From Pseudonocardia sp. EC080619-01 (GTDB taxonomy: Bacteria; Actinomycetota; Actinomycetes; Mycobacteriales; Pseudonocardiaceae), in the NCBI RefSeq assembly GCF_001420995.1, contig NZ_CP012184.1, forward strand, positions 2,650,501 through 2,714,500: 64,000 nucleotides of DNA, given 5' to 3'. Positions 24,914-32,332 of this stretch are shown piece after piece. The notes below the pieces were generated by a model that ran no database searches, was not told the DNA's origin, and saw only the letters and a program-made list of their open reading frames with translations. The position numbers were made by a program, and so were the translations under genes. Each line of letters begins with the position of its first letter. Position 1 is the first letter of the stretch.

Positions 24914-25906
24914 ATGAAGGCGATCACCTTGGCGGAGTACGGCGGTCCCGAGCAGATGGCCTGGGAGGAGGTCCCGGACCCGGTGCCGGGCGCGGGCGAG
25001 GTCGTGCTCGACGTCGTCGCGTCCGCGGTCAACCGCGCCGACCTGCTCCAGGTCCAGGGCAACTACCCGGTGCCGCCGGGTGCCTCCCAGATCCTCGGGC
25101 TGGAGTGCTCCGGCCGGATCTCCGCTCTCGGCGAAGGTGTCACCGGCTGGAACGTCGGCGACGAGGTGTGCGCCCTGCTCGCGGGCGGCGGGTACGCGCA
25201 GAAGGTCGCCGTCCCCGCGGCGCAGCTCCTGCCGGTGCCCGAGGGCGTCTCGCTGGAGGACGCGGGCGGCCTCCCCGAGGTCGCGTGCACCGTCTGGTCG
25301 AACGTGTTCATGGAGGGGCGGCTCGCCGAGGGCGAGACCTTCCTGGTCCAGGGCGGGTCGTCCGGCATCGGCACGCACGCGATCCAGGTGGCGACGGCGT
25401 TCGGGGCGCGGGTCGCGGCGACCGCGGGCCACGCCGACCGGCTGGAGTTCTGCCGCGGGCTGGGGGCCGACATCACGATCGACTACCACGACGACATCGC
25501 CGAGGAGCTGAAGAAGGCCACCGACGGGCACGGTGCCGACGTCATCCTCGACAACATGGGCGCCAAGGGCCTGGCGAACAACCTGTCCGCCCTCGCGAAG
25601 GACGGCCGCCTGATGATCATCGGGATGCAGGGCGGGGTGAAGGCGGAGATCAACATCGGCGCGCTGCTCGCCAAGCGCGGACACGTCTCCGCGATGGGCC
25701 TGCGCGGGCGCCCGGTGGAGGGCCCGCACTCGAAGGCCGAGATCGTCGAGCAGGTGCGCGACCAGGTCTGGCCGCTGTTCCCCGCGGGCCGGGTCCGCCC
25801 CGTCGTCTTCGAGCGGTACTCGATGGCCGACGCCGCCGACGCCCACCGCCGGCTGGCCGACGGCGGCGTCACCGGCAAGCTGATCCTCCGCAACCCCGAC
25901 GCCTGA
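24914..25906 (+). CDS. NAD(P)H-quinone oxidoreductase, PIG3/zeta-crystallin type
   Basis: A zinc-independent medium-chain dehydrogenase/reductase of 330 residues that likely reduces quinones with NADPH. The N-terminal GroES-like domain carries NRADLLQVQGNYPVPPGASQ, a strong PIG3-group signature. The Rossmann domain has VQGGSSGIGTHAIQVATAFG. No zinc-binding cysteines are seen. The start MKAITLAEYGGPEQMAWEEV is well supported. It is followed after 37 bp by bpa on the same strand. Confidence 0.92.
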   Translation: MKAITLAEYGGPEQMAWEEVPDPVPGAGEVVLDVVASAVNRADLLQVQGNYPVPPGASQILGLECSGRISALGEGVTGWNVGDEVCALLAGGGYAQKVAVPAAQLLPVPEGVSLEDAGGLPEVACTVWSNVFMEGRLAEGETFLVQGGSSGIGTHAIQVATAFGARVAATAGHADRLEFCRGLGADITIDYHDDIAEELKKATDGHGADVILDNMGAKGLANNLSALAKDGRLMIIGMQGGVKAEINIGALLAKRGHVSAMGLRGRPVEGPHSKAEIVEQVRDQVWPLFPAGRVRPVVFERYSMADAADAHRRLADGGVTGKLILRNPDA

Positions 25907-25943
25907 GGTTGCCCCGGATCCCGCCGGGGCCAGAATGGCGCTC

Positions 25944-26480
25944 ATGAGCGACGAGCAGGAGAACCCGGACGAGCGGGTCGTGGTGGTCGGCGCCGACGGC
26001 CGCCCGGTCGGCGACACCACGTCCGGCGAGGACGAGGAGCAGCAGAGCCCGGCCTCGATGGTCGAGCAGCCCGCGAAGGTCATGCGGATCGGCACGATGA
26101 TCAAGCAGCTGCTGGAGGAGGTGAAGGCGGCCCCGCTGGACGAGGCCTCCCGCAGCCGGCTCAAGGAAATCCACGAGAACTCCGTCAAGGAGCTCGAGGA
26201 TGGTCTCGCCCCGGAGCTGCGCGAGGAGCTGCAGCGGCTGAGCCTGCCCTTCACCGCCGACTCGACGCCGTCGGAGGGCGAGCTGCGGATCGCCCAGGCC
26301 CAGCTGGTGGGCTGGCTGGAAGGACTGTTCCACGGCATCCAGACGGCGCTGTTCGCCCAGCAGATGGCCGCCCGCGCGCAGCTGGAGCAGATGCGCCGCG
26401 GGCTCCCGCCGGGCATGTCGGCAGGCCCGGAGCAGGGCATGCCGGAGGGCATGGGCCGGGGCACCGGGCAGTACCTCTGA
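25944..26480 (+). CDS. bpa: Bacterial proteasome activator
   Basis: An ATP-independent activator (Bpa/PafE, M. tuberculosis Rv3780) that caps the 20S proteasome and opens its gate for unfolded proteins. It has 178 residues from an ATG at 25944 (MSDEQENPDERVVVVGADGR). A disordered acidic leader is followed by a four-helix core (about 50-155) and a flexible Gly/Met/Pro tail. It ends in the exact C-terminal docking motif GQYL that enters proteasome alpha-subunit pockets. Its place just before wzm/wzt/glfT1 copies the mycobacterial order. Proteasome subunit genes are not in the window. Confidence 0.95.
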   Translation: MSDEQENPDERVVVVGADGRPVGDTTSGEDEEQQSPASMVEQPAKVMRIGTMIKQLLEEVKAAPLDEASRSRLKEIHENSVKELEDGLAPELREELQRLSLPFTADSTPSEGELRIAQAQLVGWLEGLFHGIQTALFAQQMAARAQLEQMRRGLPPGMSAGPEQGMPEGMGRGTGQYL

Positions 26481-26556
26481 CCCGGACGACGCGGCCGGTA
26501 CGCCGTCCGCGGGTCCGGACCCGGCGCACCCGGCTCCGACCTGCGGTTTCGCCCGC

Positions 26557-26583
26557 GCCCGGCAGGGACCGCCCCTGCCGGGC
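26557..26583 (+). terminator. Hairpin after bpa
   Basis: Arms GCCCGGCAGGG (26557-26567) and CCCTGCCGGGC (26573-26583) with loop ACCGC, in the 133-bp gap between bpa and wzm. It probably separates their transcripts. No U-tract. Confidence 0.65.
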
Positions 26584-26613
26584 CGCGCGAAGGGCCGTGA
26601 GTACCCTCGTCGG

Positions 26614-27489
26614 GTGGCCGTGACCGTGACCGTGACCGACAACGAGCCGGGCGACCTCGTCGATCCGTCCGAGATGTCGAGCCCGCGCAGCTGGCGCCGG
26701 GCGTTCGCGGATCTCGCCGCCGGCTGGCGGCAGCGACCGCTCTGGGGCTACCTCGGATGGCAGGACATCAAGCAGCGCTACCGGCGCTCCGTCCTGGGCC
26801 CGCTGTGGATCTCGATCAGCATGGGCGTCATCGCGCTCGGGCTGGGCATCCTCTACTCGGCGCTGTTCGAGACCCCGATCGCGACGTTCCTGCCGCACGT
26901 GGCCGTCGGCCTGCTGATCTGGAACTTCGTCTCGGGGTGCATCCTCGAGGGCAGCGAGGTCTTCATCTCGAACGAGGGACTGATCAAGTTCCTCCCGGCG
27001 CCACTGACCCTGCACATCTACCGGCTGGTGTGGCGGCAGACGCTGTTCTTCCTGCACAACATGGTCGTCTGGGCCGTGCTGATGGTCGTGTTCCCGCGGC
27101 CGCTGGGCTGGGAGGTGCTGCTCGCCGTCCCGGCGTTCGCGCTGCTCGCGATCAACGGCGCCTGGATCGCGATCCTCTCCGGGATCCTCGCGACCCGCTT
27201 CCGGGACATCCCGCCGATCATCGCCAGCGTGACCCAGCTGGTCTTCTACCTGACGCCGATCGTCTGGTCGATCGACATCCTCAAGGACAACGAGGCCGCA
27301 CGGGAGCGTGCCGCACTCGTCGAACTGAACCCGGTCTTCCACTTCCTGGAGATCCTGCGCGAGCCGCTGCTCGGCCAGGAGATCGTCGGCCGGTACTGGC
27401 TGGTGGCCGGGTTGATCACGATCGTCGGCTGGGCCGCAGCGCTGGTCTGCCTGCGCAACTACCGCTCCCGCGTCGCCTACTGGGTGTGA
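26614..27489 (+). CDS. wzm: Galactan ABC exporter permease Wzm
   Basis: Membrane subunit of the ABC-2 type exporter that moves lipid-linked galactan across the membrane. It has 291 residues from a GTG at 26614, with a cytoplasmic N-terminus and about six membrane segments. The ABC-2 hallmark WGYLGWQDIKQRYRRSVLGPLWISISMG lies near residues 48-75, shown here as WQDIKQRYRRSVLGPLW. Helices include VAVGLLIWNFVSGCILEG and ASVTQLVFYLTPIVWS. It corresponds to Rv3783. Here the permease comes first (wzm-wzt-glfT1), unlike the M. tuberculosis order. The gap to wzt is 6 bp. Confidence 0.93.
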   Translation: MAVTVTVTDNEPGDLVDPSEMSSPRSWRRAFADLAAGWRQRPLWGYLGWQDIKQRYRRSVLGPLWISISMGVIALGLGILYSALFETPIATFLPHVAVGLLIWNFVSGCILEGSEVFISNEGLIKFLPAPLTLHIYRLVWRQTLFFLHNMVVWAVLMVVFPRPLGWEVLLAVPAFALLAINGAWIAILSGILATRFRDIPPIIASVTQLVFYLTPIVWSIDILKDNEAARERAALVELNPVFHFLEILREPLLGQEIVGRYWLVAGLITIVGWAAALVCLRNYRSRVAYWV

Positions 27490-27495
27490 GCCGCT

Positions 27496-28260
27496 GTGAA
27501 TGAACCCCAGATCCGCATCGACCGCGCCGGAGTCGACTTCCCGATCTTCGACGCCAAGACCCGGTCGCTGAAGAAGTCCGTCCTCGGACGCGCCGGTGGC
27601 CGGATCGGCACCGACGCCAAGGTGCCGATCATCGAGGCACTGCGCGACATCACGCTGAAGCTGGGTCGCGGGGACCGGGTGGCGCTGGTCGGCCACAACG
27701 GTGCCGGCAAGTCCACCCTGCTCCGCCTCATGGCCGGCATCTACGAACCGACCCGGGGCCGGTCCGCCGTCCGCGGCAAGGTCGCGCCGATCTTCGACCT
27801 CGCGGTCGGGATGGACCCGGAGATCTCCGGCTTCGACAACATCGTCATCCGTGGGCTCTTCCTGGGCATGACCCGGAAGCAGATGGAAGCACGGATGGAC
27901 GACATCGCCGAGTTCACCGAGCTCGGCGACTACCTGGAGATGCCGCTGCGGGCGTACTCGACGGGTATGCGCGTCCGGCTGGCACTGGGCGTCGTCACCT
28001 CGATCGACCCGGAGATCCTGCTGCTCGACGAGGGCATCGGCGCCGTCGACGCGGAGTTCCTGAACAAGGCCCGCGGCCGCCTCCACGAGCTGGTCGACCG
28101 CTCCGGGATCCTGGTGTTCGCCTCACACTCCGACGAGTTCCTCGCGGACCTGTGCGACACCGCGCTGTGGATGGAGCACGGGACGATCAAGGAGTACGGC
28201 CCGCTGCAGGAGGTCCTCGACCACTACAAGGGCAGGACGCCGTTCGAGGGGACCGCGTGA
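27496..28260 (+). CDS. wzt: Galactan ABC exporter ATPase Wzt
   Basis: Nucleotide-binding subunit paired with Wzm; 254 residues from a GTG at 27496. Walker A is VGHNGAGKSTLL, the signature is the Wzt-type YSTGMRVRLALG in place of LSGGQ, Walker B is EILLLDEGIGAVDAEF, and the switch His is in VFASHSDEF. It corresponds to Rv3781. There is no C-terminal carbohydrate-binding domain as in E. coli O9a Wzt, which is expected for the mycobacterial type. Its stop overlaps the glfT1 start. Confidence 0.94.
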   Translation: MNEPQIRIDRAGVDFPIFDAKTRSLKKSVLGRAGGRIGTDAKVPIIEALRDITLKLGRGDRVALVGHNGAGKSTLLRLMAGIYEPTRGRSAVRGKVAPIFDLAVGMDPEISGFDNIVIRGLFLGMTRKQMEARMDDIAEFTELGDYLEMPLRAYSTGMRVRLALGVVTSIDPEILLLDEGIGAVDAEFLNKARGRLHELVDRSGILVFASHSDEFLADLCDTALWMEHGTIKEYGPLQEVLDHYKGRTPFEGTA

Positions 28261-29171
28261 ACGCTCCCCTGCCGCCGGGCTCGGTCGTCGGCGTCATCGT
28301 CACCCGGCACCGCGCCGACCTCCTGGTCGACTCGCTCACCGCGATGGCGAAGCAGACCCACCCGGTCTCGCACCTGATCGTCGTCGACAACGGACCGGAC
28401 CAGCCGGCCCGCGCGGCCGTGGACGCCTGCCCGCTGCCGACGACCTGGCTGCCGTCCTGGCGGAACCTCGGCGGCGCAGGCGGGTTCGCCCTGGGCATGC
28501 TGCACGCGCTCGCGCTGGGCGCGGACTGGGTGTTCCTCGCCGACGACGACGGCCACGCCGCCGACGAGTCCACCCTGGCCACCCTGCTGGACCTGGCGAA
28601 CCGCCGCGGGCTCGCCGCGGTGTCCCCCGTGGTCGCCGACAAGGCCGACCCCGAGCGGCTCGCGTTCCCGCTGCGCCGGGGCGTGACCTGGCACCGCACC
28701 CGGTCGGCGCTGACGGCCGGTGACGGGGACACCGAGCTCCTGCCCGGGATCGCGTCGTTCTTCAACGGTGCGCTGTTCCGGGCCTCGACGCTCGAGGTCA
28801 TCGGCGTCCCGGACCTGCGGCTGTTCGTCCGCGGCGACGAGGTGGAGATGCACCGCCGGATGGTGCGCTCGGGACTGCCGTTCGGCACCGCGCTGCACGC
28901 CGGCTACCTGCACCCCTACGGATCCGACGAGTTCAAGCCGATGCTCGGCGGGCGCCTGCACGCGCAGGATCCGGGCGACCCGGTGAAGCGCTACTACACC
29001 TACCGCAACCGCGGTTACCTCATGAGCCAGCCGGGGATGCGCCGGATCGGGCTCCTGGAGCTGCCGAGGTTCGCCTGGTACTTCCTGGTGACGAAGCGGG
29101 ACCCGCGCGGCTTCCGCGACTGGCTGCGCCTGCTGAAGAAGGGCCGCGACGAGCGGTTCGACCGCGCCTGA
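28257..29171 (+). CDS. glfT1: Galactofuranosyltransferase GlfT1
   Basis: GT2 enzyme (Rv3782 type) that adds the first galactofuranose residues to the decaprenyl-PP-GlcNAc-Rha acceptor. It has 304 residues from a GTG overlapping the wzt stop by 4 bp. The GT-A nucleotide-binding start is VVGVIVTRHRADLLVDSL, the galactofuranosyltransferase-specific PSWRNLGGAGGFALGM follows, and the metal-binding triad is FLADDDGH. ASFFNGALFRAST and LFVRGDEVEMHRRM form the acceptor and catalytic region. The C-terminus is basic and amphipathic (LLKKGRDERFDRA). It acts on the cytoplasmic face. Confidence 0.94.
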   Translation: MNAPLPPGSVVGVIVTRHRADLLVDSLTAMAKQTHPVSHLIVVDNGPDQPARAAVDACPLPTTWLPSWRNLGGAGGFALGMLHALALGADWVFLADDDGHAADESTLATLLDLANRRGLAAVSPVVADKADPERLAFPLRRGVTWHRTRSALTAGDGDTELLPGIASFFNGALFRASTLEVIGVPDLRLFVRGDEVEMHRRMVRSGLPFGTALHAGYLHPYGSDEFKPMLGGRLHAQDPGDPVKRYYTYRNRGYLMSQPGMRRIGLLELPRFAWYFLVTKRDPRGFRDWLRLLKKGRDERFDRA

Positions 29172-29258
29172 CGCCCCTGTCCGCCCCGGACTCGTCTCCA
29201 CACCCCCGCGCCCGTCACGGCCGGATCAGCTGATCGTGGGTCGACGCACTCGGCCCCG

Positions 29259-29480
29259 CGCACCCCGTCGCTGGCCGCGCACCCCGTGACCAGCCGACGC
29301 ACCCCGTGACCAGCCGACGCACCCCGTGACCAGCCGACGCACCCCGTGACCAGCCGACGCACCCCGTGACCAGCCGACGCACCCCGTGACCGACCGACGC
29401 ACCCCGTGATCGGCCGGCGCACCCCCCACGTGGGGTGCCATAACCTGTCATGGGGTGCGCGGAGCCGTGACGGGGTGCGC
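29259..29480. repeat. Head-to-head 20-bp repeat array B
   Basis: The 435 bp between glfT1 and the AbiEi-like gene hold this array. CGCACCCCGTGACCAGCCGA-type units start at 29278, 29298 and so on to 29398, exactly 20 bp apart, with a partial at 29418 and a diverged one at 29259. Orientation then flips through the palindrome CCCCACGTGGGG (about 29424-29435). GGGGTGC recurs at 29432, 29452 and 29472, again 20 bp apart. It is the same repeat type as arrays A and C. Confidence 0.88.
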
Positions 29481-29515
29481 GAGGACAGGCTCGCACGCGG
29501 TCATCGTCGGCGGAG

Positions 29516-29553
29516 TTGTCCACAATGCAGCCTCTTTCCACAGGTTGTCCACA
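29516..29553 (+). promoter_or_regulatory. Cluster of three DnaA-box-like sites
   Basis: Two exact TTGTCCACA boxes (29516-29524 and 29545-29553) flank CTTTCCACA (29534-29542). TTGTCCACA is the preferred actinobacterial DnaA box. All three face the same way within 38 bp, just upstream of the AbiEi-like gene. They could tie its expression to DnaA, or titrate DnaA. There is no AT-rich region or dnaA/dnaN neighbour, so it is not a chromosomal origin. Confidence 0.5.
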
Positions 29554-29606
29554 GGCTGGAGGACGGCCCCTCCCGGTCCATGGCGTTGCGGCGCATCGTC
29601 ATGCGC

Positions 29607-30614
29607 ATGGACCCGCTCGACACCCTCCGCCCGGACCGCGCCGGGTTGCTCCGCCGAGACACCCTGCTGGCCACCGGGCACGGCCCCGACGAGATCGACC
29701 GCCTCGTGCGGACCGGCGCCCTCCTCGTCGTCCGCCGTGGGGTGTACCGGCTCCCTGACGGGACCACGCCGTCCCCGGCGGGCATGCACGTCCTGCGCGC
29801 CCGCAGTGCCGAGCCGGGGTTGGCCGCCGGGGCGGCGTTCAGCCACGTGACCGCCGGTCTGCTGTTCCGGCTCCCGTTCTGGAGCGTGCCGCTCACCCGA
29901 CTGCACGTGACCAGGGACCGGCGCGGCGGCGGCCGGGTCCGGGCGGGCACCCACGTCCACTGTGCACCGCTGCCGGAGACCGACGTCGTCGAGATCGACG
30001 GGCTGCGCGTCACCTCACCGGCGCGGACGGTCGCCGATCTCGCCCGGACGCTGTCTGCGGAGCGGGCACTGGTGACCCTCGACGCCGCGCTCCACCGGTA
30101 CCGGATACGCGACCCCGGCGAGCCTCCACCACCCGGAGCCACGACCGCAGAGGAGATCAGGGCCGCGATCGACCGGTTCGCGGGTCGTCGTGGCGCCCCA
30201 CCCGCTCGACGGGTGCTCTCCCTCGCCGACGACCTCTCCGAGAGCCCCGGCGAGTCGCGCAGCCGCTACCGCATGCACGTGGCCGGGCTGCCGGTCCCAG
30301 TCACGCAGTGGCAGGTGCCGGGGCTCCCTTACCGGACGGACTTCGCCTGGCCGGATGCGGGAGTCGTCGGGGAGTTCGACGGCCGCACCAAGTACGGCCG
30401 TGGGCTGCGGCCGGGCGACGACATCGAGGAGATCCTGTGGAAGGAGAAGCGCCGGGAGGACCGGATCCGGGAGTGCGGGCTCGTCGTCGTGCGCTGGATC
30501 TGGTCGGAGATCGCGGACACCGGGCCCGAAGGCATGGTCGCGCGGCTGTGCGAGCGCTTGGCGCACCCCGTCACCGGTCCGCGCACCGGCCGCAGCGGGT
30601 GCGTCACCCGGTGA
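29607..30614 (+). CDS. Orphan AbiEi-type winged-helix protein with PD-(D/E)XK-like domain
   Basis: About 335 residues from MDPLDTLRPDRAGLLRR; ATGs at 29601 and 29580 are also possible. The N-terminus resembles the AbiEi antitoxin winged helix (LATGHGPDEIDRLVRTGALLVV, RGVYRLP). The middle has the AbiEi-like stretch VVEIDGLRVTSPARTVADLAR. The C-terminus looks like a DUF559/Vsr nuclease fold: an Asp in PYRTDFAWPD, Glu256 and Asp258 in VVGEFDGRTKYG, and a Lys in LWKEKRREDRI. No AbiEii toxin gene is adjacent. The gene lies between repeat arrays B and C, and array C runs into its last 18 codons. Nuclease activity is unproven. Confidence 0.82.
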   Translation: MDPLDTLRPDRAGLLRRDTLLATGHGPDEIDRLVRTGALLVVRRGVYRLPDGTTPSPAGMHVLRARSAEPGLAAGAAFSHVTAGLLFRLPFWSVPLTRLHVTRDRRGGGRVRAGTHVHCAPLPETDVVEIDGLRVTSPARTVADLARTLSAERALVTLDAALHRYRIRDPGEPPPPGATTAEEIRAAIDRFAGRRGAPPARRVLSLADDLSESPGESRSRYRMHVAGLPVPVTQWQVPGLPYRTDFAWPDAGVVGEFDGRTKYGRGLRPGDDIEEILWKEKRREDRIRECGLVVVRWIWSEIADTGPEGMVARLCERLAHPVTGPRTGRSGCVTR

Positions 30615-30780
30615 GGGGGTGCGGCGCCCGGTCAGGGGGTGCGGCGCCCGGTCAGGGGGTGCGGCGCCCGGTCAGGGGGTGCGGCGCCCGGTCAGGGGGT
30701 GCGGCGCCCGGTCAGGGGGTGCGGCAGCCGGCGAGAGGGCGCGGCGCCCAGTCAGGGGGTGCGGTGACCGGGACGTGGTG
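30561..30780. repeat. Head-to-head 20-bp repeat array C
   Basis: Minus-type units GCGCACC start at 30561 and 30581, inside the AbiEi-like coding end. Orientation flips at about 30591-30596. Plus-type units GTGCGGCGCCCGGTCAGGGG follow with a strict 20-bp period from about 30600 to 30740, then decay into diverged copies to about 30780. The array separates this gene from the convergent gtrA. No spacers are present, so it is not CRISPR. Confidence 0.88.
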
Positions 30781-30831
30781 CGGCGACCGAGGACACCGTG
30801 CGGCAGCGACCCGGGGGATGGAGGCCGCCGG

Positions 30832-31287
30832 TCAGTCCTTGAAGATCACGTAGCGCAGCATCACGAAGTTGATCGCGGTGGCGGTGCCCTGGGCGATGAG
30901 CCAGGCCAGGGAGGTGCCGTACTCCAGCGGCGGGAGCAGGTGCAGCACCAGGGAGTTCACGCCGACGTTCACCGCGAACGTCGTCCCGTAGAGGGCGACG
31001 AAGCCCGCGAACCGGCCCTTGCCGCCGGTGTTCGCGCCGGTGAAGGTGAAGCGCTTGTTGAGCAGGTACGCCGTCGTCGTACCGAGGACGAAACTGATCC
31101 CCTTCGACACCGGCACCCACAGGCCCAGGTTCAGCAGCAGGTGGTAGAAGCCGAAGTCGACGACGGCCGAGAGCGCGCCGATGACGACGAAGCTGCCGAG
31201 CTGCCGGACGAGTCCGTGGCGCGATGCGGGGGCGGCGGCACCGTCGGGAGCCGGGCTCTCGGCCCGCGAGGGCTCGGTGGCGGTCAC
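30832..31287 (-). CDS. GtrA family membrane protein (Rv3789-like)
   Basis: A 151-residue four-helix membrane protein from a GTG at 31287. The family start RQLGSFVVIGALSAVVDFGFYHLLL is clear, followed by the conserved loop YLLNKRFTFTG and a last helix ending INFVMLRYVIFKD. The mycobacterial relative Rv3789 sits directly before dprE1 and has been proposed to flip decaprenyl-phospho-arabinose or to recruit AftA. Here dprE1 is 5 kb away with other genes between, on the opposite strand. The role in arabinogalactan assembly is inferred from family and locus. Confidence 0.88.
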   Translation of the reverse strand: MTATEPSRAESPAPDGAAAPASRHGLVRQLGSFVVIGALSAVVDFGFYHLLLNLGLWVPVSKGISFVLGTTTAYLLNKRFTFTGANTGGKGRFAGFVALYGTTFAVNVGVNSLVLHLLPPLEYGTSLAWLIAQGTATAINFVMLRYVIFKD

Positions 31288-31362
31288 GCCTCCGAGGGTA
31301 GCGGCGTGCAACGACGCCACCGCGCGGACCCGTCCCCTGGACACCACCAACCACTTTGCGCT

Positions 31363-31388
31363 ACAAACTAGATACAGTCACAAACCAG
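31363..31388 (+). promoter_or_regulatory. Candidate operator, direct repeats ACAAACTAG / ACAAACCAG
   Basis: ACAAACTAG (31363-31371) and ACAAACCAG (31380-31388) lie in the only AT-richer stretch of this neighbourhood, 25-50 bp before the operon that encodes a winged-helix regulator. An autoregulatory site is plausible. It is inferred from position only. Confidence 0.35.
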
Positions 31389-31412
31389 TTGGCGCATCCA
31401 GAGGGGGATCCC

Positions 31413-32021
31413 GTGGACGACCGACCGCACACCGACGTCGACGAGCAGCCACCCGCCTCACCGGCCGAGGCGCTGGCGATCATCGAGCGTGAGCAGGCCC
31501 GCCAGGAACCGGACATCGCGCCGTTCTTCGTGGTGTGGGGCGTCGTCTGGATGGTGATCGGCCTCGCGTGGTCCGGGGCCGGGTTCGGGGTCTGGCCGGA
31601 CACCGCGGCCGGCATCGCGACGGCGGCGGTGATCGTGCTGTCGATGATCGCGTCCGGAGTGCTCGGCGCCCGGCTCGGCCGCGGCGTCGCGGGTCCCACG
31701 CAGCACTTCGGGGCCATGTACGGGTGGGCCTGGACGCTGTCGATGATCGGCACCGGCGTGCTGGTCGGCGCGCTGGCCCGGCTCGGCGGACCCGGGGTCG
31801 GGGTGCTCGCGCCCGCGCTGTTCGTGTTCGTCGTCGGGGCGATGTACACCCTCGGCGGGGCGTTCTGGCGGAGCCGGCTCGACTACGGGCTCGGCCTCGC
31901 GCTGCAGGTGATCGCCGTGGTGTCGGCGTTCACGCCGCTGCCCTGGAACTCGCTGCTGATGGGTCTCGGCGGGGGCGGCGCCATGATCGCGACCGGCGTC
32001 CTGCGGCGGGTCCGCCGATGA
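31413..32021 (+). CDS. Integral membrane protein of a regulator/ABC operon
   Basis: A 202-residue protein from a GTG at 31413, preceded by GAGGGGG at 31401. A hydrophilic leader (VDDRPHTDVDEQPP...IIEREQARQEPDIAPF) precedes about five to six membrane segments, for example VVWGVVWMVIGLAWSGAGFG and AGIATAAVIVLSMIASGVLG. It ends ATGVLRRVRR. I do not recognise a named family beyond its usual company of small winged-helix regulators. Its stop overlaps the regulator start by 4 bp, so it is the first gene of a four-gene operon, perhaps the membrane partner or sensor. Confidence 0.78.
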   Translation: MDDRPHTDVDEQPPASPAEALAIIEREQARQEPDIAPFFVVWGVVWMVIGLAWSGAGFGVWPDTAAGIATAAVIVLSMIASGVLGARLGRGVAGPTQHFGAMYGWAWTLSMIGTGVLVGALARLGGPGVGVLAPALFVFVVGAMYTLGGAFWRSRLDYGLGLALQVIAVVSAFTPLPWNSLLMGLGGGGAMIATGVLRRVRR

Positions 32022-32332
32022 GCGAGCTCGATCCCGTCATCCACGCCCAGGCCCGGCTCCGCGTGACCGCCACCCTCGCGACGCTCGCCGACGGCGACCG
32101 GATGACCTTCCCCCGTCTCCAGGAGGTGCTGGAGATGACCGCCGGTAACCTGTCGACGCACCTGCGCAAGCTGGAGGACGCCGGCTACGTCGCGATCACC
32201 AAGACCCACCAGCGCCGCACCCCGGTCACCTATGTCGAGCTGACGAGAACTGGGCGTCGTGCCTTCGAGGACTACACGACCGCACTGCGCACCCTGCTGT
32301 CCCCGCAGGTCGACGAGGAGGTCGGGTCGTGA
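32018..32332 (+). CDS. Winged-helix transcriptional regulator (HTH_34/MarR-like)
   Basis: A 104-residue single-domain winged helix starting MSELDPVIHAQARLRVTATL. The recognition region is LQEVLEMTAGNLSTHLRKLEDAGYVAITK and the wing TPVTYVELTRTGRRAF; the full pattern spans residues 35-85. It is translationally coupled on both sides (ATGA before, GTGA after). It probably represses its own operon and so controls the ABC transporter genes downstream. Confidence 0.9.
   Translation: MSELDPVIHAQARLRVTATLATLADGDRMTFPRLQEVLEMTAGNLSTHLRKLEDAGYVAITKTHQRRTPVTYVELTRTGRRAFEDYTTALRTLLSPQVDEEVGS

Noticed and set aside
29278..29480. Small proteins of the type GVRRLVTGCVGWSRGASAGH encoded by array B
   Set aside because: All six frames through a 20-bp repeat give such repetitive text. 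No ribosome site or homology supports translation.
29516..29553. Chromosomal or plasmid replication origin
   Set aside because: Only three boxes are present, with no AT-rich unwinding region and no replication gene nearby. A single TTGTCCACA also occurs within the acyltransferase coding region near 40825.
29259..30780. CRISPR arrays
   Set aside because: The 20-bp units are contiguous with no unique spacers, they switch orientation, and no cas gene is present.
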